DNA of 64,000 bases from an uncultured Rhodothermaceae bacterium (lineage in GTDB: Bacteria; Bacteroidota; Rhodothermia; Rhodothermales; Salinibacteraceae): the NCBI GenBank assembly GCA_913056335.1, contig CAJXLX010000001.1, positions 1 to 64,000 of the forward strand. The letters run 5' to 3'. Numbering within the stretch: the stretch's first letter is position 1; each line of letters starts with the position of its first letter. A model generated the notes under the pieces. It made no database searches and had not been told where the DNA came from. It worked only from the letters and a program-made list of their open reading frames with translations. A program made the translations under genes and the position numbers. Shown piece by piece: positions 17,732 through 26,259 of this stretch.

Positions 17732-18211
17732 CTACTCAGCCGTCTGGAAGGGCGGCAGCGTATCATAGTCGTGCCCAATGAGCACCGACGCGTCGAGATA
17801 CAGATCCGGGTTTACGTTTTGGTGCACATGCTCATCATCGACGCCCAGGGCTTGCGCCACGCGGCGGGCCGATTCGGGATCACCGATGCGATCAATCACC
17901 TGGGTGTGCTCGACATCGAAGCTGGTGTGATTGCCTACATCAACTACGTCGAAGCCCTTGTCGCGCAGATAGGACATCACGGTGGCGGCCAGCCCGTCGG
18001 CCCCAGCGGCATTGCGCACCTCCACCTGGATGACAGTGCCCACCAGATCGCCCGATGTGGCGGCGCGATCGGGGTTGGTTGGCGGGGTACGCCCGGGCTG
18101 CGCCACGAGTCCATAGACGAGGGCTGCACACATGAGGCCAAGCATGGCCAGCGCCACGTTGAGCGTTATGTCTTTAGCACGCGCGGCAGACCAACTCATA
18201 CGCAGGGCCAT
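17732..18211 (-). CDS. LytR C-terminal domain protein, membrane-anchored
   Basis: A 159-residue protein with a single N-terminal membrane helix (TLNVALAMLGLMCAALVYGLVA, about residues 15-37), a short Pro/Thr linker and a LytR_C domain from about residue 60 (IQVEVRNAAGADGLAATVMSYLRDKGFDVVDVGN). These stand-alone domains are frequent next to rsfS in this lineage; in longer proteins the domain is attached to LytR-CpsA-Psr enzymes. Its own role is not known. It heads the rsfS run, with 57 bases between the two genes. Confidence 0.8.
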   Translation of the reverse strand: MALRMSWSAARAKDITLNVALAMLGLMCAALVYGLVAQPGRTPPTNPDRAATSGDLVGTVIQVEVRNAAGADGLAATVMSYLRDKGFDVVDVGNHTSFDVEHTQVIDRIGDPESARRVAQALGVDDEHVHQNVNPDLYLDASVLIGHDYDTLPPFQTAE

Positions 18212-18269
18212 CTCGTACGCAGGGCAGGTGGCGCTACGCAGGACACGCGTAGCGGCTTGGTGGTACCCA

Positions 18270-18809
18270 TTAGTTGCGCCAGAACAGGTTGCTGGTGCCA
18301 GTGTGCGCTCTCATGCCCACATGGCTGCGGGGGCCGTACGGGCTGTACGCTGCGCCGTAGGGACTCATGTACGAGCCGTATGGACTCTGGCGCATCTGAA
18401 AGCGAAACTCCATGTTTTCGGAGGGGCGATAGGCCACCTCAGCGTTCCGCAAGAAGACGCGGGCGTCTTGCTCATTGGCAAAGGCGTTGCTTCCGCCAAA
18501 GGGCGAATGCGACAGGCTCACGTCTACGCGTGCGGCCCACTGCTCGTTGAACTGCCACATCATGGAGTTGGTGTACATGCCGAGCGATGCGGAATTGCCG
18601 CCAAAGCTCGACATGGACATCTCATATGCGTGCGACATCCGGAAGTGCTCGTCACTAAACAGCGTGTTCAGCAGGCTTCCTGCGGTAGAACCGTCGTCGT
18701 AGAGCGCCGCCGGAGCCGGGCGGCTGTCCGTGTCGCGTAGCTGCGCCTGGGCAGGCTGCATCACGCTAAGCAGGATCACTAAGCAGAGCAACGAAAAGAA
18801 AGCACGCAT
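18270..18809 (-). CDS. Exported hypothetical protein with SPYG repeats
   Basis: A 179-residue protein with a clear signal peptide (MRAFFSLLCLVILLSVMQPAQAQ). The mature part is rich in Met, Ser, Asn and aromatic residues, with alternating patterns such as WAARVDVSLSHSPF and MEFRFQMRQSPYG that look like outer-membrane beta strands. A C-terminal stretch repeats SPYG about three times. GGTGAA lies just before the chosen ATG at 18809. No family is recognised. Plausibly a small outer-membrane or cell-surface protein. Confidence 0.6.
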   Translation of the reverse strand: MRAFFSLLCLVILLSVMQPAQAQLRDTDSRPAPAALYDDGSTAGSLLNTLFSDEHFRMSHAYEMSMSSFGGNSASLGMYTNSMMWQFNEQWAARVDVSLSHSPFGGSNAFANEQDARVFLRNAEVAYRPSENMEFRFQMRQSPYGSYMSPYGAAYSPYGPRSHVGMRAHTGTSNLFWRN

Positions 18810-19214
18810 AGGCGGTTCACCTCGGAAATCCAGGACGTAATGGGGAGAGCGGTTCATGGCAATGCCACGTTTAGCGGGTACCCGCCTTCTCCTTTTTTGT
18901 TCGATGCAGACCGACATACGTTGCGCCTTCTGCAAGGTCCTACGAACGCCTCTTGCGGAGCCGGTCTTCGATGCAAGGCCATACGTTCCGCACGCGGTTT
19001 CAACAGATCGGTTTTGCACAGATCCGAGTGCGCACAACGCGTCCATTACCCGGCTCCTTCATACCTACACACCGTCATCCCATGCTTTGAGTCGGTTTTG
19101 ACACATATAGTAAAACATTTGACACGCTCAGAAAAGCATTCGTCCGTCCGTACGGGTACGTTGGGAGCATCTACTTCCCGCCCTCGATTACGCGCACATG
19201 CTTCCTGCTGTGTT

Positions 19215-19697
19215 ATGGCTTCTACTGTCGAAGAACGGCTTCTGGCCAATGCCTCTTCTGTGCATGCTGCACGCTGGCAGCGTCTAATCCCGAACCAGCT
19301 ACGCCCCACTACGCATCCCGGCGTGCATCAAGTGTTAGACCATGTCATGCATCTGGATACGGCCCTGGATCCGCCCGTGTGGATGACGCTCTCGGAAGCC
19401 CGTTCGGTGCAGCAGCTGCGTGCGCGGTATCGGCAGCTTGCAGCTCAGCATGCTGCTCTGCCTTCGAGGGCGGGCTCCCCGGCGCCCGTTCCGTCTTCGG
19501 TGGCGCCGAAGGTGGATGCGCTGCTTCATTTTCTGCAAAACCAAGCGGCGCGCATCCCCGAGGAGCCTGTGCTCTTAAACACCCTGCATCAGCGCTGTCA
19601 GTGGATGTGGGTGGCCAGCACGCTGCACGCCGCATTTACGCATCCTACGCTCTCGGAGCTGAGCCGCCTGCGCCAGGGCAAGCCGCCGCGCAACTGA
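19215..19697 (+). CDS. Hypothetical cytosolic protein
   Basis: A 160-residue, mostly helical protein starting MASTVEERLLANASSVHAARW, with no signal peptide or membrane segment. It is rich in Ala, Leu, His, Arg and Gln, with a Pro/Ser linker at about residues 80-95. No family is recognised. The ATG at 19215 was chosen over an upstream extension that is not protein-like. It converges on the aldehyde dehydrogenase gene, leaving 32 bases between stop codons. Confidence 0.5.
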   Translation: MASTVEERLLANASSVHAARWQRLIPNQLRPTTHPGVHQVLDHVMHLDTALDPPVWMTLSEARSVQQLRARYRQLAAQHAALPSRAGSPAPVPSSVAPKVDALLHFLQNQAARIPEEPVLLNTLHQRCQWMWVASTLHAAFTHPTLSELSRLRQGKPPRN

Positions 19698-19729
19698 CTG
19701 CCTCTGGCCTCTGGCAGGAGAGCGAGCGG

Positions 19730-21103
19730 CTATGTGACCCAAACGGTCTTCACGTTTACAAACTCGCGGATGCCGTGCGCGCCGAGTTCGCGTCCGTAGC
19801 CGCTGTCTTTGATCCCGCCAAACGGTAACCGCGGATCGCTCTTCACCATGCTGTTCACGAAGGCGCAGCCCACCTCCAACTGCTGCGCAATCTGCTCGCC
19901 GCGCGCTATGTCTTGCGTAAAGACCGCCCCGCCCAGTCCAAACCGCGTATCGTTGGCCAGAGCCACGGCGTCTTCGGCACCGGCGGCTATGACAATCGAT
20001 GCAACGGGGCCAAAAATTTCCTCGGTGAACGCCACGCTGCCCGGCACGACATCGGTGAGGAGCGTGGGCGGCATGTAGAAGCCGTCGGTATCGGTGGGCA
20101 CCGCGGCTTCGGCGACGATGGTGGCGCCGTCGTTCACGGCCCGATCGACCTGGCGGCGCACCGTATTGCGCAGGTCGGCGCGGGCCATGGGGCCGATGTC
20201 GGTGGCGGGGTCGGTCGGGTTGCCCACGGTGAGGGCGTCCACGGTTTCTGCGACGCGCTCGGTGAACGCCTCGGCAATGGGGGCTTCCACGATGAACCGC
20301 TTCGCCGCGATGCAGCTCTGCCCGTTGTTCTGCATGCGCGCCTGCACCGCTGTGTCCACCGCGGCATCCAGATCCGCATCCGCCAACACAATGAAGGGGT
20401 CGGAGCCGCCCAGTTCAAGCACGGTAGGCTTGACCTGGGCGGCCGCTTGCTGTGCCACCGCCTTGCCTGCGCCTACGCTGCCGGTGAGCGTAACGGCCTG
20501 CACGCGCCGATCGGCAATGCACGAGCGTACGGTGTCCTCGTCGATGCGAAGCGTCTGTACCTCGCCGCTGTCGAACCCCGCCTCCACACAGAGCTGCTCA
20601 ATAGCTTCCGCACAGCCCATCGTGTTCGGGGCGTGTTTTAGGAGCATGGTGTTGCCCGCCATGAGTGCGGGCGCGCCGAAGCGGATGCACTGCCAGAACG
20701 GGTAATTCCACGGCATAATCGCCAGCACCGTCCCCAGCGGCTCGTACCGCACGTAGGAGCGCTGGGCATCGGTCTCCACCGTCTTGTGCGATAGGATCTC
20801 AGCGCCGTGATCGGCATAGTGCCGACAGACCCACGCACACTTTTCGGCTTCGCCCTTGGCCTGACTGAGCGGCTTGCCCATCTCACGCGTCATGAGCGCG
20901 GCCCACTCGTCCGATCGCGACTCCAGCGCATCGGCCAGGGCATGCAGCCGCGCCGCACGCTCGGTAAGCGGACGCGATCTCTGGATAAGTGCCGCCTCGT
21001 GCGCCCGCTGCAAACGCGCATCCACCTCGGCGTCGGTGTGCGCGTCGTACGTATGGATGGGCGTATTCGTAGCGGGGTTGATCGATGTGAAGGATGTGGG
21101 CAT
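19730..21103 (-). CDS. NAD(P)-dependent succinate-semialdehyde dehydrogenase, YneI/Sad type
   Basis: A 457-residue aldehyde dehydrogenase. The fold landmarks are all present: VLAIMPWNYPFWQ near residue 127, TLTGSVGAGKAVA near 207, the catalytic Glu in VLELGGSDPFIV near 229-240, the catalytic Cys in NNGQSCIAAKRF near 267, EEIFGPVASI near 360 and LPFGGIKDSGYGRE near 430. The short length and the SVGAGKAV and DPFIVL wording resemble the YneI (Sad) subgroup, which oxidises succinate semialdehyde. The substrate is inference. It lies downstream of arsA in the same direction but beyond a repeat, so co-regulation with arsenic genes is doubtful. Confidence 0.88.
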   Translation of the reverse strand: MPTSFTSINPATNTPIHTYDAHTDAEVDARLQRAHEAALIQRSRPLTERAARLHALADALESRSDEWAALMTREMGKPLSQAKGEAEKCAWVCRHYADHGAEILSHKTVETDAQRSYVRYEPLGTVLAIMPWNYPFWQCIRFGAPALMAGNTMLLKHAPNTMGCAEAIEQLCVEAGFDSGEVQTLRIDEDTVRSCIADRRVQAVTLTGSVGAGKAVAQQAAAQVKPTVLELGGSDPFIVLADADLDAAVDTAVQARMQNNGQSCIAAKRFIVEAPIAEAFTERVAETVDALTVGNPTDPATDIGPMARADLRNTVRRQVDRAVNDGATIVAEAAVPTDTDGFYMPPTLLTDVVPGSVAFTEEIFGPVASIVIAAGAEDAVALANDTRFGLGGAVFTQDIARGEQIAQQLEVGCAFVNSMVKSDPRLPFGGIKDSGYGRELGAHGIREFVNVKTVWVT

Positions 21104-21214
21104 AGCAGAAGCAGGTTGAATTCGGGTGGATACGAACACGTGTATCCGAACGAGAGCGGTTTGCAGGGAGATCCGTGGAGGGTGGGCCTTGTACCGCGCT
21201 TCCTCCTCAAGAAT

Positions 21215-21242
21215 GTAGGGACACGGCGCGCCGTGTCCCTAC
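21215..21242. repeat. Perfect 28-bp palindrome, dispersed repeat copy 1
   Basis: GTAGGGACACGGCG followed by its exact reverse complement, with no loop. An identical copy is at 53645-53672 and a degenerate one at 45461-45488. It lies in the spacer between arsA and the aldehyde dehydrogenase gene. In RNA it would form a strong hairpin, so it may act as a terminator or mRNA stabiliser as well as being a dispersed repeat. Confidence 0.85.
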
Positions 21243-21274
21243 GTAGGTGCTATGTTGCCTCCGAAAGAACTGCT

Positions 21275-23062
21275 TCACGCGCGAGCCGTCGCAACGCCAA
21301 TACGCCCCGCCGCCAGGTCGCGCAGGCGCTCCGAACCCGTCGGCTCGTTGGGCATCCACGGCGCGAGGGCGGTGCGCGGTGCGTAGTCGTTCTGCACGGT
21401 CTCGATCTGCGGCATCTCCGAATGGGCGCGCTCCACAAGCAGTGGATCTGTCGGACCGGCGGCGGCCAGGCTCTGGTTTACGATCCACGCATACGGCGTG
21501 ATGCCCGCCCGCTCCAGGTCGTCTTGCAACTGTTTGGCTTCGTGCACTGGCGTGGTTTCCGGCAGCGTCACCAGCAGCATCTTGGTGTAGTCCGGGTCCT
21601 GCAAGCGCATCAGCGGCGTGGTGATGCGATTTGCTTCCACATCCGAGGTGCGCAGCACTTCCTGGTGATAGGAACCCGTCGTATCCAGAAGCAGCAGTGT
21701 ATGGCCGGTGGGTGCCGTATCCACCACGACAAACTGCCGACGCGCCGTGCCTACCACCCGCGAGAAGGCCCGGAATACCGCCACTTCTTGCGTGCAGGGC
21801 GAGCGCAGGTCTTCTTCGAGCAGCTCGCGCTCTTCCGGATCCAGGTTCTTGCCTTTGGTCTTCAGCACGCGCTCGCGGTACTGCTCGGTGGCCTCGTTTG
21901 GGTCGATCGCCTCGACCGTCAGGTTCGGCAGGCTGTCGCCAATGGTGTCGTGGATGTGCGCGGCCGGGTCGGTCGTGGTGAGCAGCACGTCTTCGCCGCG
22001 CTCGGCCAGTTCCACCGCCACGGCAGCGGCAATCGTGGTCTTGCCCACGCCGCCCTTGCCCATCGTCATGATGAGCCCGTGCCCGTCGTCGGCAAAGTCG
22101 TCTACCAGGTCGCTTACCGACGGCAGATCCATCTGCGGCGGGTGGTCGGGACCTTCGGTGGTGGCGGCCGGGGATGCATCGTCGTCGAGCAGCGTGCGTA
22201 GCGCGTGGAGGCCGACCAGGTTGTGGCCCTTCAGCGACACGACGTCGCGCGGCAGAGCGGCGATCTCATCAGGGATCTGCGCGAACGCCTCGTCGGCGCG
22301 CTCCTGCATGGCGGCGGCCAGCGGATCGCTCGGGTCCTGCGCCTGAAAGACGCCATTCACCACCAGCTGCTGATTGGTGATGCCGAGATCGCGCAACTCG
22401 CCACTGGAGCGGGCCGCCTCGTTGAGCGCCGAGCGCTCTGGACGCGCCACGAGCACGAGCGTGGTGCGGTCGCCGTCGTTGAGCGCCTCCACCGCTTCGG
22501 TGTAGCGGTCCTGCTGCGCCTCCAGCCCCGAGACCGGACCCAGGCACGACGCACCCTCGGGGTTCTCCTCGATGAAGTCGCTCCACGCCGCAGGCAGCTC
22601 CAGCAAGCGCAGCGTGTGGCCGGTGGGCGCGGTGTCGAACACGATATGATCGTACGGAGCCGTCGCCTCCGAATCCGCCAGAAACTGCGTGAACTTGTCG
22701 AACGCCGCAATCTCGGTGGTGCAGGCCCCGGAGAGCTGCTCCTCGACCTGCGCGACGGTGTCGTCGGGCAGCACGCCCATCATCGGCTCAACAACCCGCT
22801 CGCGGTAGGCATCAGCGGCCTGTTCGGGATCGATGTTGATCGCCGACAGATGCGGCACCGTGTCTACCGCGGCCACCTCGGGCCCCACCGGCGCTTCGAG
22901 CACCTGCTCCAGGTTCGATGCGGGATCGGTGCTAATGAGCAATACGTTGTGGCCCGCGTCGGCCAGCTTCACCGCCGAGGCGCACGCGAGCGACGTTTTG
23001 CCCACCCCGCCTTTGCCGGTAAAAAAGAGATGGCGCGTGGGGCTGTTCAGGTAGGAGAGCAT
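21275..23062 (-). CDS. arsA: Arsenite-stimulated ATPase ArsA, tandem duplicated
   Basis: A 595-residue soluble ATPase with two homologous halves. The first P-loop is FTGKGGVGKTS near residue 15 and the second MGKGGVGKTT near 337; the switch-II type DTAPTGHTLRLL and DTAPTGHTLLLL segments are in both halves. Cys residues are kept at GACTTE (first half) and SPCTQE (second half), the expected metalloid-binding positions. ArsA receives As(III) from ArsD and energises an ArsB or Acr3 pump. No such pump gene is seen in this window. It follows the arsM-arsD gene by 66 bases, in the same direction. Confidence 0.95.
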   Translation of the reverse strand: MLSYLNSPTRHLFFTGKGGVGKTSLACASAVKLADAGHNVLLISTDPASNLEQVLEAPVGPEVAAVDTVPHLSAINIDPEQAADAYRERVVEPMMGVLPDDTVAQVEEQLSGACTTEIAAFDKFTQFLADSEATAPYDHIVFDTAPTGHTLRLLELPAAWSDFIEENPEGASCLGPVSGLEAQQDRYTEAVEALNDGDRTTLVLVARPERSALNEAARSSGELRDLGITNQQLVVNGVFQAQDPSDPLAAAMQERADEAFAQIPDEIAALPRDVVSLKGHNLVGLHALRTLLDDDASPAATTEGPDHPPQMDLPSVSDLVDDFADDGHGLIMTMGKGGVGKTTIAAAVAVELAERGEDVLLTTTDPAAHIHDTIGDSLPNLTVEAIDPNEATEQYRERVLKTKGKNLDPEERELLEEDLRSPCTQEVAVFRAFSRVVGTARRQFVVVDTAPTGHTLLLLDTTGSYHQEVLRTSDVEANRITTPLMRLQDPDYTKMLLVTLPETTPVHEAKQLQDDLERAGITPYAWIVNQSLAAAGPTDPLLVERAHSEMPQIETVQNDYAPRTALAPWMPNEPTGSERLRDLAAGRIGVATARA

Positions 23063-23128
23063 GGCTATGAAGTGTATGGGTTCAGGAGGATGCGGAGCGA
23101 TGCGGCAGGCAGCATCAAGTATACCGCG

Positions 23129-24298
23129 CTACGCGGGTTCGAGGCCCACGAGTTGGTTCAGTTCGTCGCGCGAAGGATAATCGCCGGTATGGACGATCTC
23201 GCCATCCACGAGGATCAGCGGCAGCACGTCTTGCCCGTCATCCATCAGCGCATCGTAAACGACCGCCGTATCCATAAACGCTTCGGGGGTGGTGCTCGGG
23301 TTGTAGCGCGTGACTTCTGCGCCGTGGCGCCGTAGTTTGCGCAGGGCGCCAGAGAACGCCACAAGCGTGTCATCGGCCTCGGGGCCACAGACGCCGGTAG
23401 AGCAGCACATGGGCGGGTCGAACACGTCGATGGTCGGCATAGTCGCCTCTTTAGTCATAGTCGCTTTGGTTCGGTTCGATGATGCTGAGGAGATAGCTGC
23501 TGGTTTGGTCCCCTGCACGGTGATGCTGAAGAGTCCGCTCTCGGCAAATGCCGCGTGGTCGGCCTTCGAGAGATCATCGGGGAGCGCTTCGTCCGGAATC
23601 TCGATGCGGCGCCGCGTGTGGATGTCCATGTCGTCGAATCCGGCAGCGGTGATGTGAGCGAGGTAGTCGGCCTCGTCCAGCGCGCCCGCTACGCATCCGG
23701 CATGCAGTTCGGCAGACTGGCGAATCGCGTCGGGGAGCGCGCCCTGCGATACGATATCAGACACCGTGAAGTGACCGCCGGGCTGTAGGATGCGGTGGAT
23801 CTCGGCGAAGGCGCGGGCCTTGTCGGGCACCAGGTTGAGCACGCAGTTGGAGAGCACCACATCGGCGGTGCCCGCTTCCAGCGGAATCTCCTCGATGTCG
23901 CCTTCGATGAACGAGACGTTGTCGAATCCAAGCTGCTCGGCATTCGCGGTAGCTTTGGCCACCATCTCTGGCGCAAAGTCCACGCCGACAACGCGTCCGG
24001 TGTCGCCTACAATGCGACGCGCTACGAACGCATCGAGTCCGGCGCCTGAGCCCAGATCTACGACGGTCTGTCCGGGCGCCAGTCCCGCATGTTCGGTGGG
24101 CACGCCACAGCCCAGATGCAGATCGGCCTCGGCTACGTAGCCGTCGACGGTGTCGTAGGCATCGCCGATCATGTCGGTGATGTCGCCCGCGGATCCGCAG
24201 CACGAGGGGCCGCAACCTGCTGTATCGCCACGGGCAATGGCTGCATAAGTAGAACGGACGGTGTTGCGAAGGGCGTCGTGCTCAGAAGAAGGAGGCAT
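23129..24298 (-). CDS. arsM: Arsenite methyltransferase ArsM fused in frame to arsenic metallochaperone ArsD
   Basis: A 389-residue reading frame. Residues 1-about 262 are ArsM, which methylates As(III) with S-adenosylmethionine: CGPSCCGSAGD near 29, the SAM motif VVDLGSGAGLDAFVA near 85, LSNCVLNLVPD near 150 and the catalytic Cys in ELHAGCVAGALDEADY near 198. From about residue 287 the frame continues as a complete ArsD, MPTIDVFDPPMCCSTGVCG, keeping the Cys12-Cys13-Cys18 triad that hands As(III) to ArsA. The joint AAISSASSNRTKA looks like translated spacer. AGAGG lies five bases before the internal ATG at 23440, so free ArsD may also be made. arsA follows. Confidence 0.9.
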   Translation of the reverse strand: MPPSSEHDALRNTVRSTYAAIARGDTAGCGPSCCGSAGDITDMIGDAYDTVDGYVAEADLHLGCGVPTEHAGLAPGQTVVDLGSGAGLDAFVARRIVGDTGRVVGVDFAPEMVAKATANAEQLGFDNVSFIEGDIEEIPLEAGTADVVLSNCVLNLVPDKARAFAEIHRILQPGGHFTVSDIVSQGALPDAIRQSAELHAGCVAGALDEADYLAHITAAGFDDMDIHTRRRIEIPDEALPDDLSKADHAAFAESGLFSITVQGTKPAAISSASSNRTKATMTKEATMPTIDVFDPPMCCSTGVCGPEADDTLVAFSGALRKLRRHGAEVTRYNPSTTPEAFMDTAVVYDALMDDGQDVLPLILVDGEIVHTGDYPSRDELNQLVGLEPA

Positions 24299-24321
24299 CG
24301 CTGGATGGTGTTAGTTTCGTT

Positions 24322-24339
24322 TATCGTCGATATACGATA
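24322..24339. promoter_or_regulatory. Candidate ArsR operator upstream of arsM-arsD-arsA
   Basis: Perfect inverted repeat TATCGT-CGATAT-ACGATA, centred 32 bases before the arsM start. It shares the ATCG-N8-CGAT pattern and spacing with the site just before arsR at 31055-31070, which suggests both are bound by the same ArsR repressor. Confidence 0.6.
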
Positions 24340-24549
24340 TTGTGGTGCATGGGCAGTGGTTTCCCGCTGCAAACGCATTCATGAGTCGTTCATCGTATTT
24401 GTGCGATTAAGGTGACTGCTGGAAGAGATGCGCCGTTTCGTTCGCAGTTCGTCCTGGCGGTTCGTTTATTGATTGCACCTGCCCCCCGCCACCGGTTACG
24501 GCACGGCCTGTTCATTCGCTTGTCTCGTTCCCTCATATCCGTACGGCCC

Positions 24550-25347
24550 ATGCACTCCGACGAGAAGCTCTCCAAGAAACAATACAAGAAGGAACTCAAA
24601 CGCCTCCGCATTGAGTTGCGACGGCTGCAGAAGTGGGTTAAGATGCAGGGGATGCGCGTTGTGCTCGTGTTCGAGGGGCGCGATGCCGCGGGCAAGGGCG
24701 GCGCGATCAAGCGGCTCATCAAACCGCTCAATCCGCGCTTCTGCCGCGTGGTGGCGCTCGATAAGCCGACGGAGCGCGAGCAGACGCAGTGGTACTTTCA
24801 GCGCTACGTGGCGCATCTGCCCTCGGCGGGCGAGATTGTCATTTTCGACCGCAGCTGGTACAATCGGGCGGGCGTGGAGCGCGTGATGGGGTTCTGCTCC
24901 GACGAGGAGTACGAGCGCTTTCTGCGGGATGCGCCCACGTTCGAGCAGCTGCTCATTTCCTCGGGCATCTTGCTGATCAAGTACTGGTTCTCGGTCAGCG
25001 CCGAGGAGCAGAAGAAGCGGTTCAAAAAGCGCATCAACAGCGACACCAAGCGGTGGAAGCTCAGCGCGATTGACCTGGAGTCGCGGGCGCGCTGGCAGGA
25101 GTATTCGCGCGCCAAGGACACGATGTTCGCGCACACCGACACCGAGGAATCGCCCTGGTATGTGGTGCCGTCGGACATCAAGCGCAAGGCGCGCCTCAAC
25201 TGCATCCATCACTTTTTGAGCATGGTGGACTATGAGGATGCGGAGTTTGTGATGCCAGCCGAGATCGCGCTGCCCCCCAAACAAGACGAACTCGACTACG
25301 AGCGTCCGCCGATCGATTCGCAGCGGGTTGTGCCGCAGGTGTATTAG
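24550..25347 (+). CDS. ppk2: Polyphosphate kinase 2 family protein
   Basis: A 265-residue PPK2-type kinase, which transfers phosphate between polyphosphate and nucleotides. Seen are the P-loop FEGRDAAGKGGAIKRL near residue 36, the Walker-B/lid segment FDRSWYNRAGVERVMGF near 100, LIKYWFSVSAEEQKKRF near 146 and the C-terminal WYVVPSDIKRKARLNCI. Length and motifs fit class I PPK2. Whether it uses ADP or GDP cannot be read from the sequence. The start MHSDEKLSKKQYKKEL follows the family; an N-terminal extension of 46 residues has no similarity. It is divergent from the arsM operon. Confidence 0.92.
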   Translation: MHSDEKLSKKQYKKELKRLRIELRRLQKWVKMQGMRVVLVFEGRDAAGKGGAIKRLIKPLNPRFCRVVALDKPTEREQTQWYFQRYVAHLPSAGEIVIFDRSWYNRAGVERVMGFCSDEEYERFLRDAPTFEQLLISSGILLIKYWFSVSAEEQKKRFKKRINSDTKRWKLSAIDLESRARWQEYSRAKDTMFAHTDTEESPWYVVPSDIKRKARLNCIHHFLSMVDYEDAEFVMPAEIALPPKQDELDYERPPIDSQRVVPQVY

Positions 25348-25394
25348 GCGATGCCCAACCCGCTGGCGCATTCCGCACACATGCAGCCAGACGC

Positions 25395-26099
25395 TCACGG
25401 AAACAGGTCGTCCAGCAGGCCGCGCCCGTGAATCGTTACGCTTGGGATGAAGAGCACGGGGTTGTCGTTCGAGATATCGAGCGCGGGCTCGTCGTAGTAG
25501 AGGCCGACCTCGGGCGAGATGCCCAGCTGCTGGTCGCCAATGCGCAGCCCAAGAAAGCCGCCCACTGTGGGCGTATCCGACGCTGCCGACTCGCTTAGGG
25601 GAAGCGTCTGCATGATGCGCGATCCGCCGTAGGGCGTCAGCGTAGCGGCCTCGGGGCCCGACGCGATGAGCGTACCGCCAAAGTACCAGTTCTGCCCATA
25701 GTTGATGAACCCGGTGCCGCCCATCACGGCCATGGCGAAGCCGGACGTATCGGCGCCCACGAAGCGGCGCTTTACGTTGACCACAACGCCGCTAATACCG
25801 GGCAGGCGCACACCTACGTCGGTCTGCTCGTTGACGCCGAACCGGATTTCTGTGTCGAAGCCCATGTATCCGACCGCCTCTTCGTCATCGTTTTCGTCGA
25901 TACCGTCGAGTCCGTTGGGCACAGCATAGACGGTGGTGGTTGCGACCGGCCCGTCGGCCTCGTCGACCGGATGCGCGGTGGTTCCGGTGGCGTACGGCAG
26001 GCATCCGGTAAGGAGAAGCGCGCACGCGGAGGCGGCGAGCAGAGCGAACACGTACGCCGACGAGGAGCACGCGGGCACGGGACGGGGCACGATGGGCAT
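25395..26099 (-). CDS. Outer-membrane lipoprotein, beta-barrel-like
   Basis: A 234-residue protein with a lipoprotein signal: a hydrophobic stretch LLAASACALLLTG followed by the lipobox Cys in LTGCLPYATG. The mature part has alternating hydrophobic patterns typical of outer-membrane barrels (FDTEIRFGVNEQTDVGVRLPG, WYFGGTLIASG, ISPEVGLYYDEP). No named family is recognised. The upstream frame can be extended past 26099, but that sequence is the shadow of the neighbouring methylase gene, so the ATG at 26099 was chosen. Confidence 0.65.
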   Translation of the reverse strand: MPIVPRPVPACSSSAYVFALLAASACALLLTGCLPYATGTTAHPVDEADGPVATTTVYAVPNGLDGIDENDDEEAVGYMGFDTEIRFGVNEQTDVGVRLPGISGVVVNVKRRFVGADTSGFAMAVMGGTGFINYGQNWYFGGTLIASGPEAATLTPYGGSRIMQTLPLSESAASDTPTVGGFLGLRIGDQQLGISPEVGLYYDEPALDISNDNPVLFIPSVTIHGRGLLDDLFP

Positions 26100-26259
26100 G
26101 GCGAAGGGCGGCGCTGAGATGAGGGGGGACGCGTGGGGCTTCACGATGTTATTATAGTCAATAGCCGACTTCAAGTGCAACGCTGGCGCACCGTTTCTGC
26201 TAACCCGTCCATCCCTCCACCCTTCCGTACTTTCACCCTTCCACCCGTCCACACATCCC

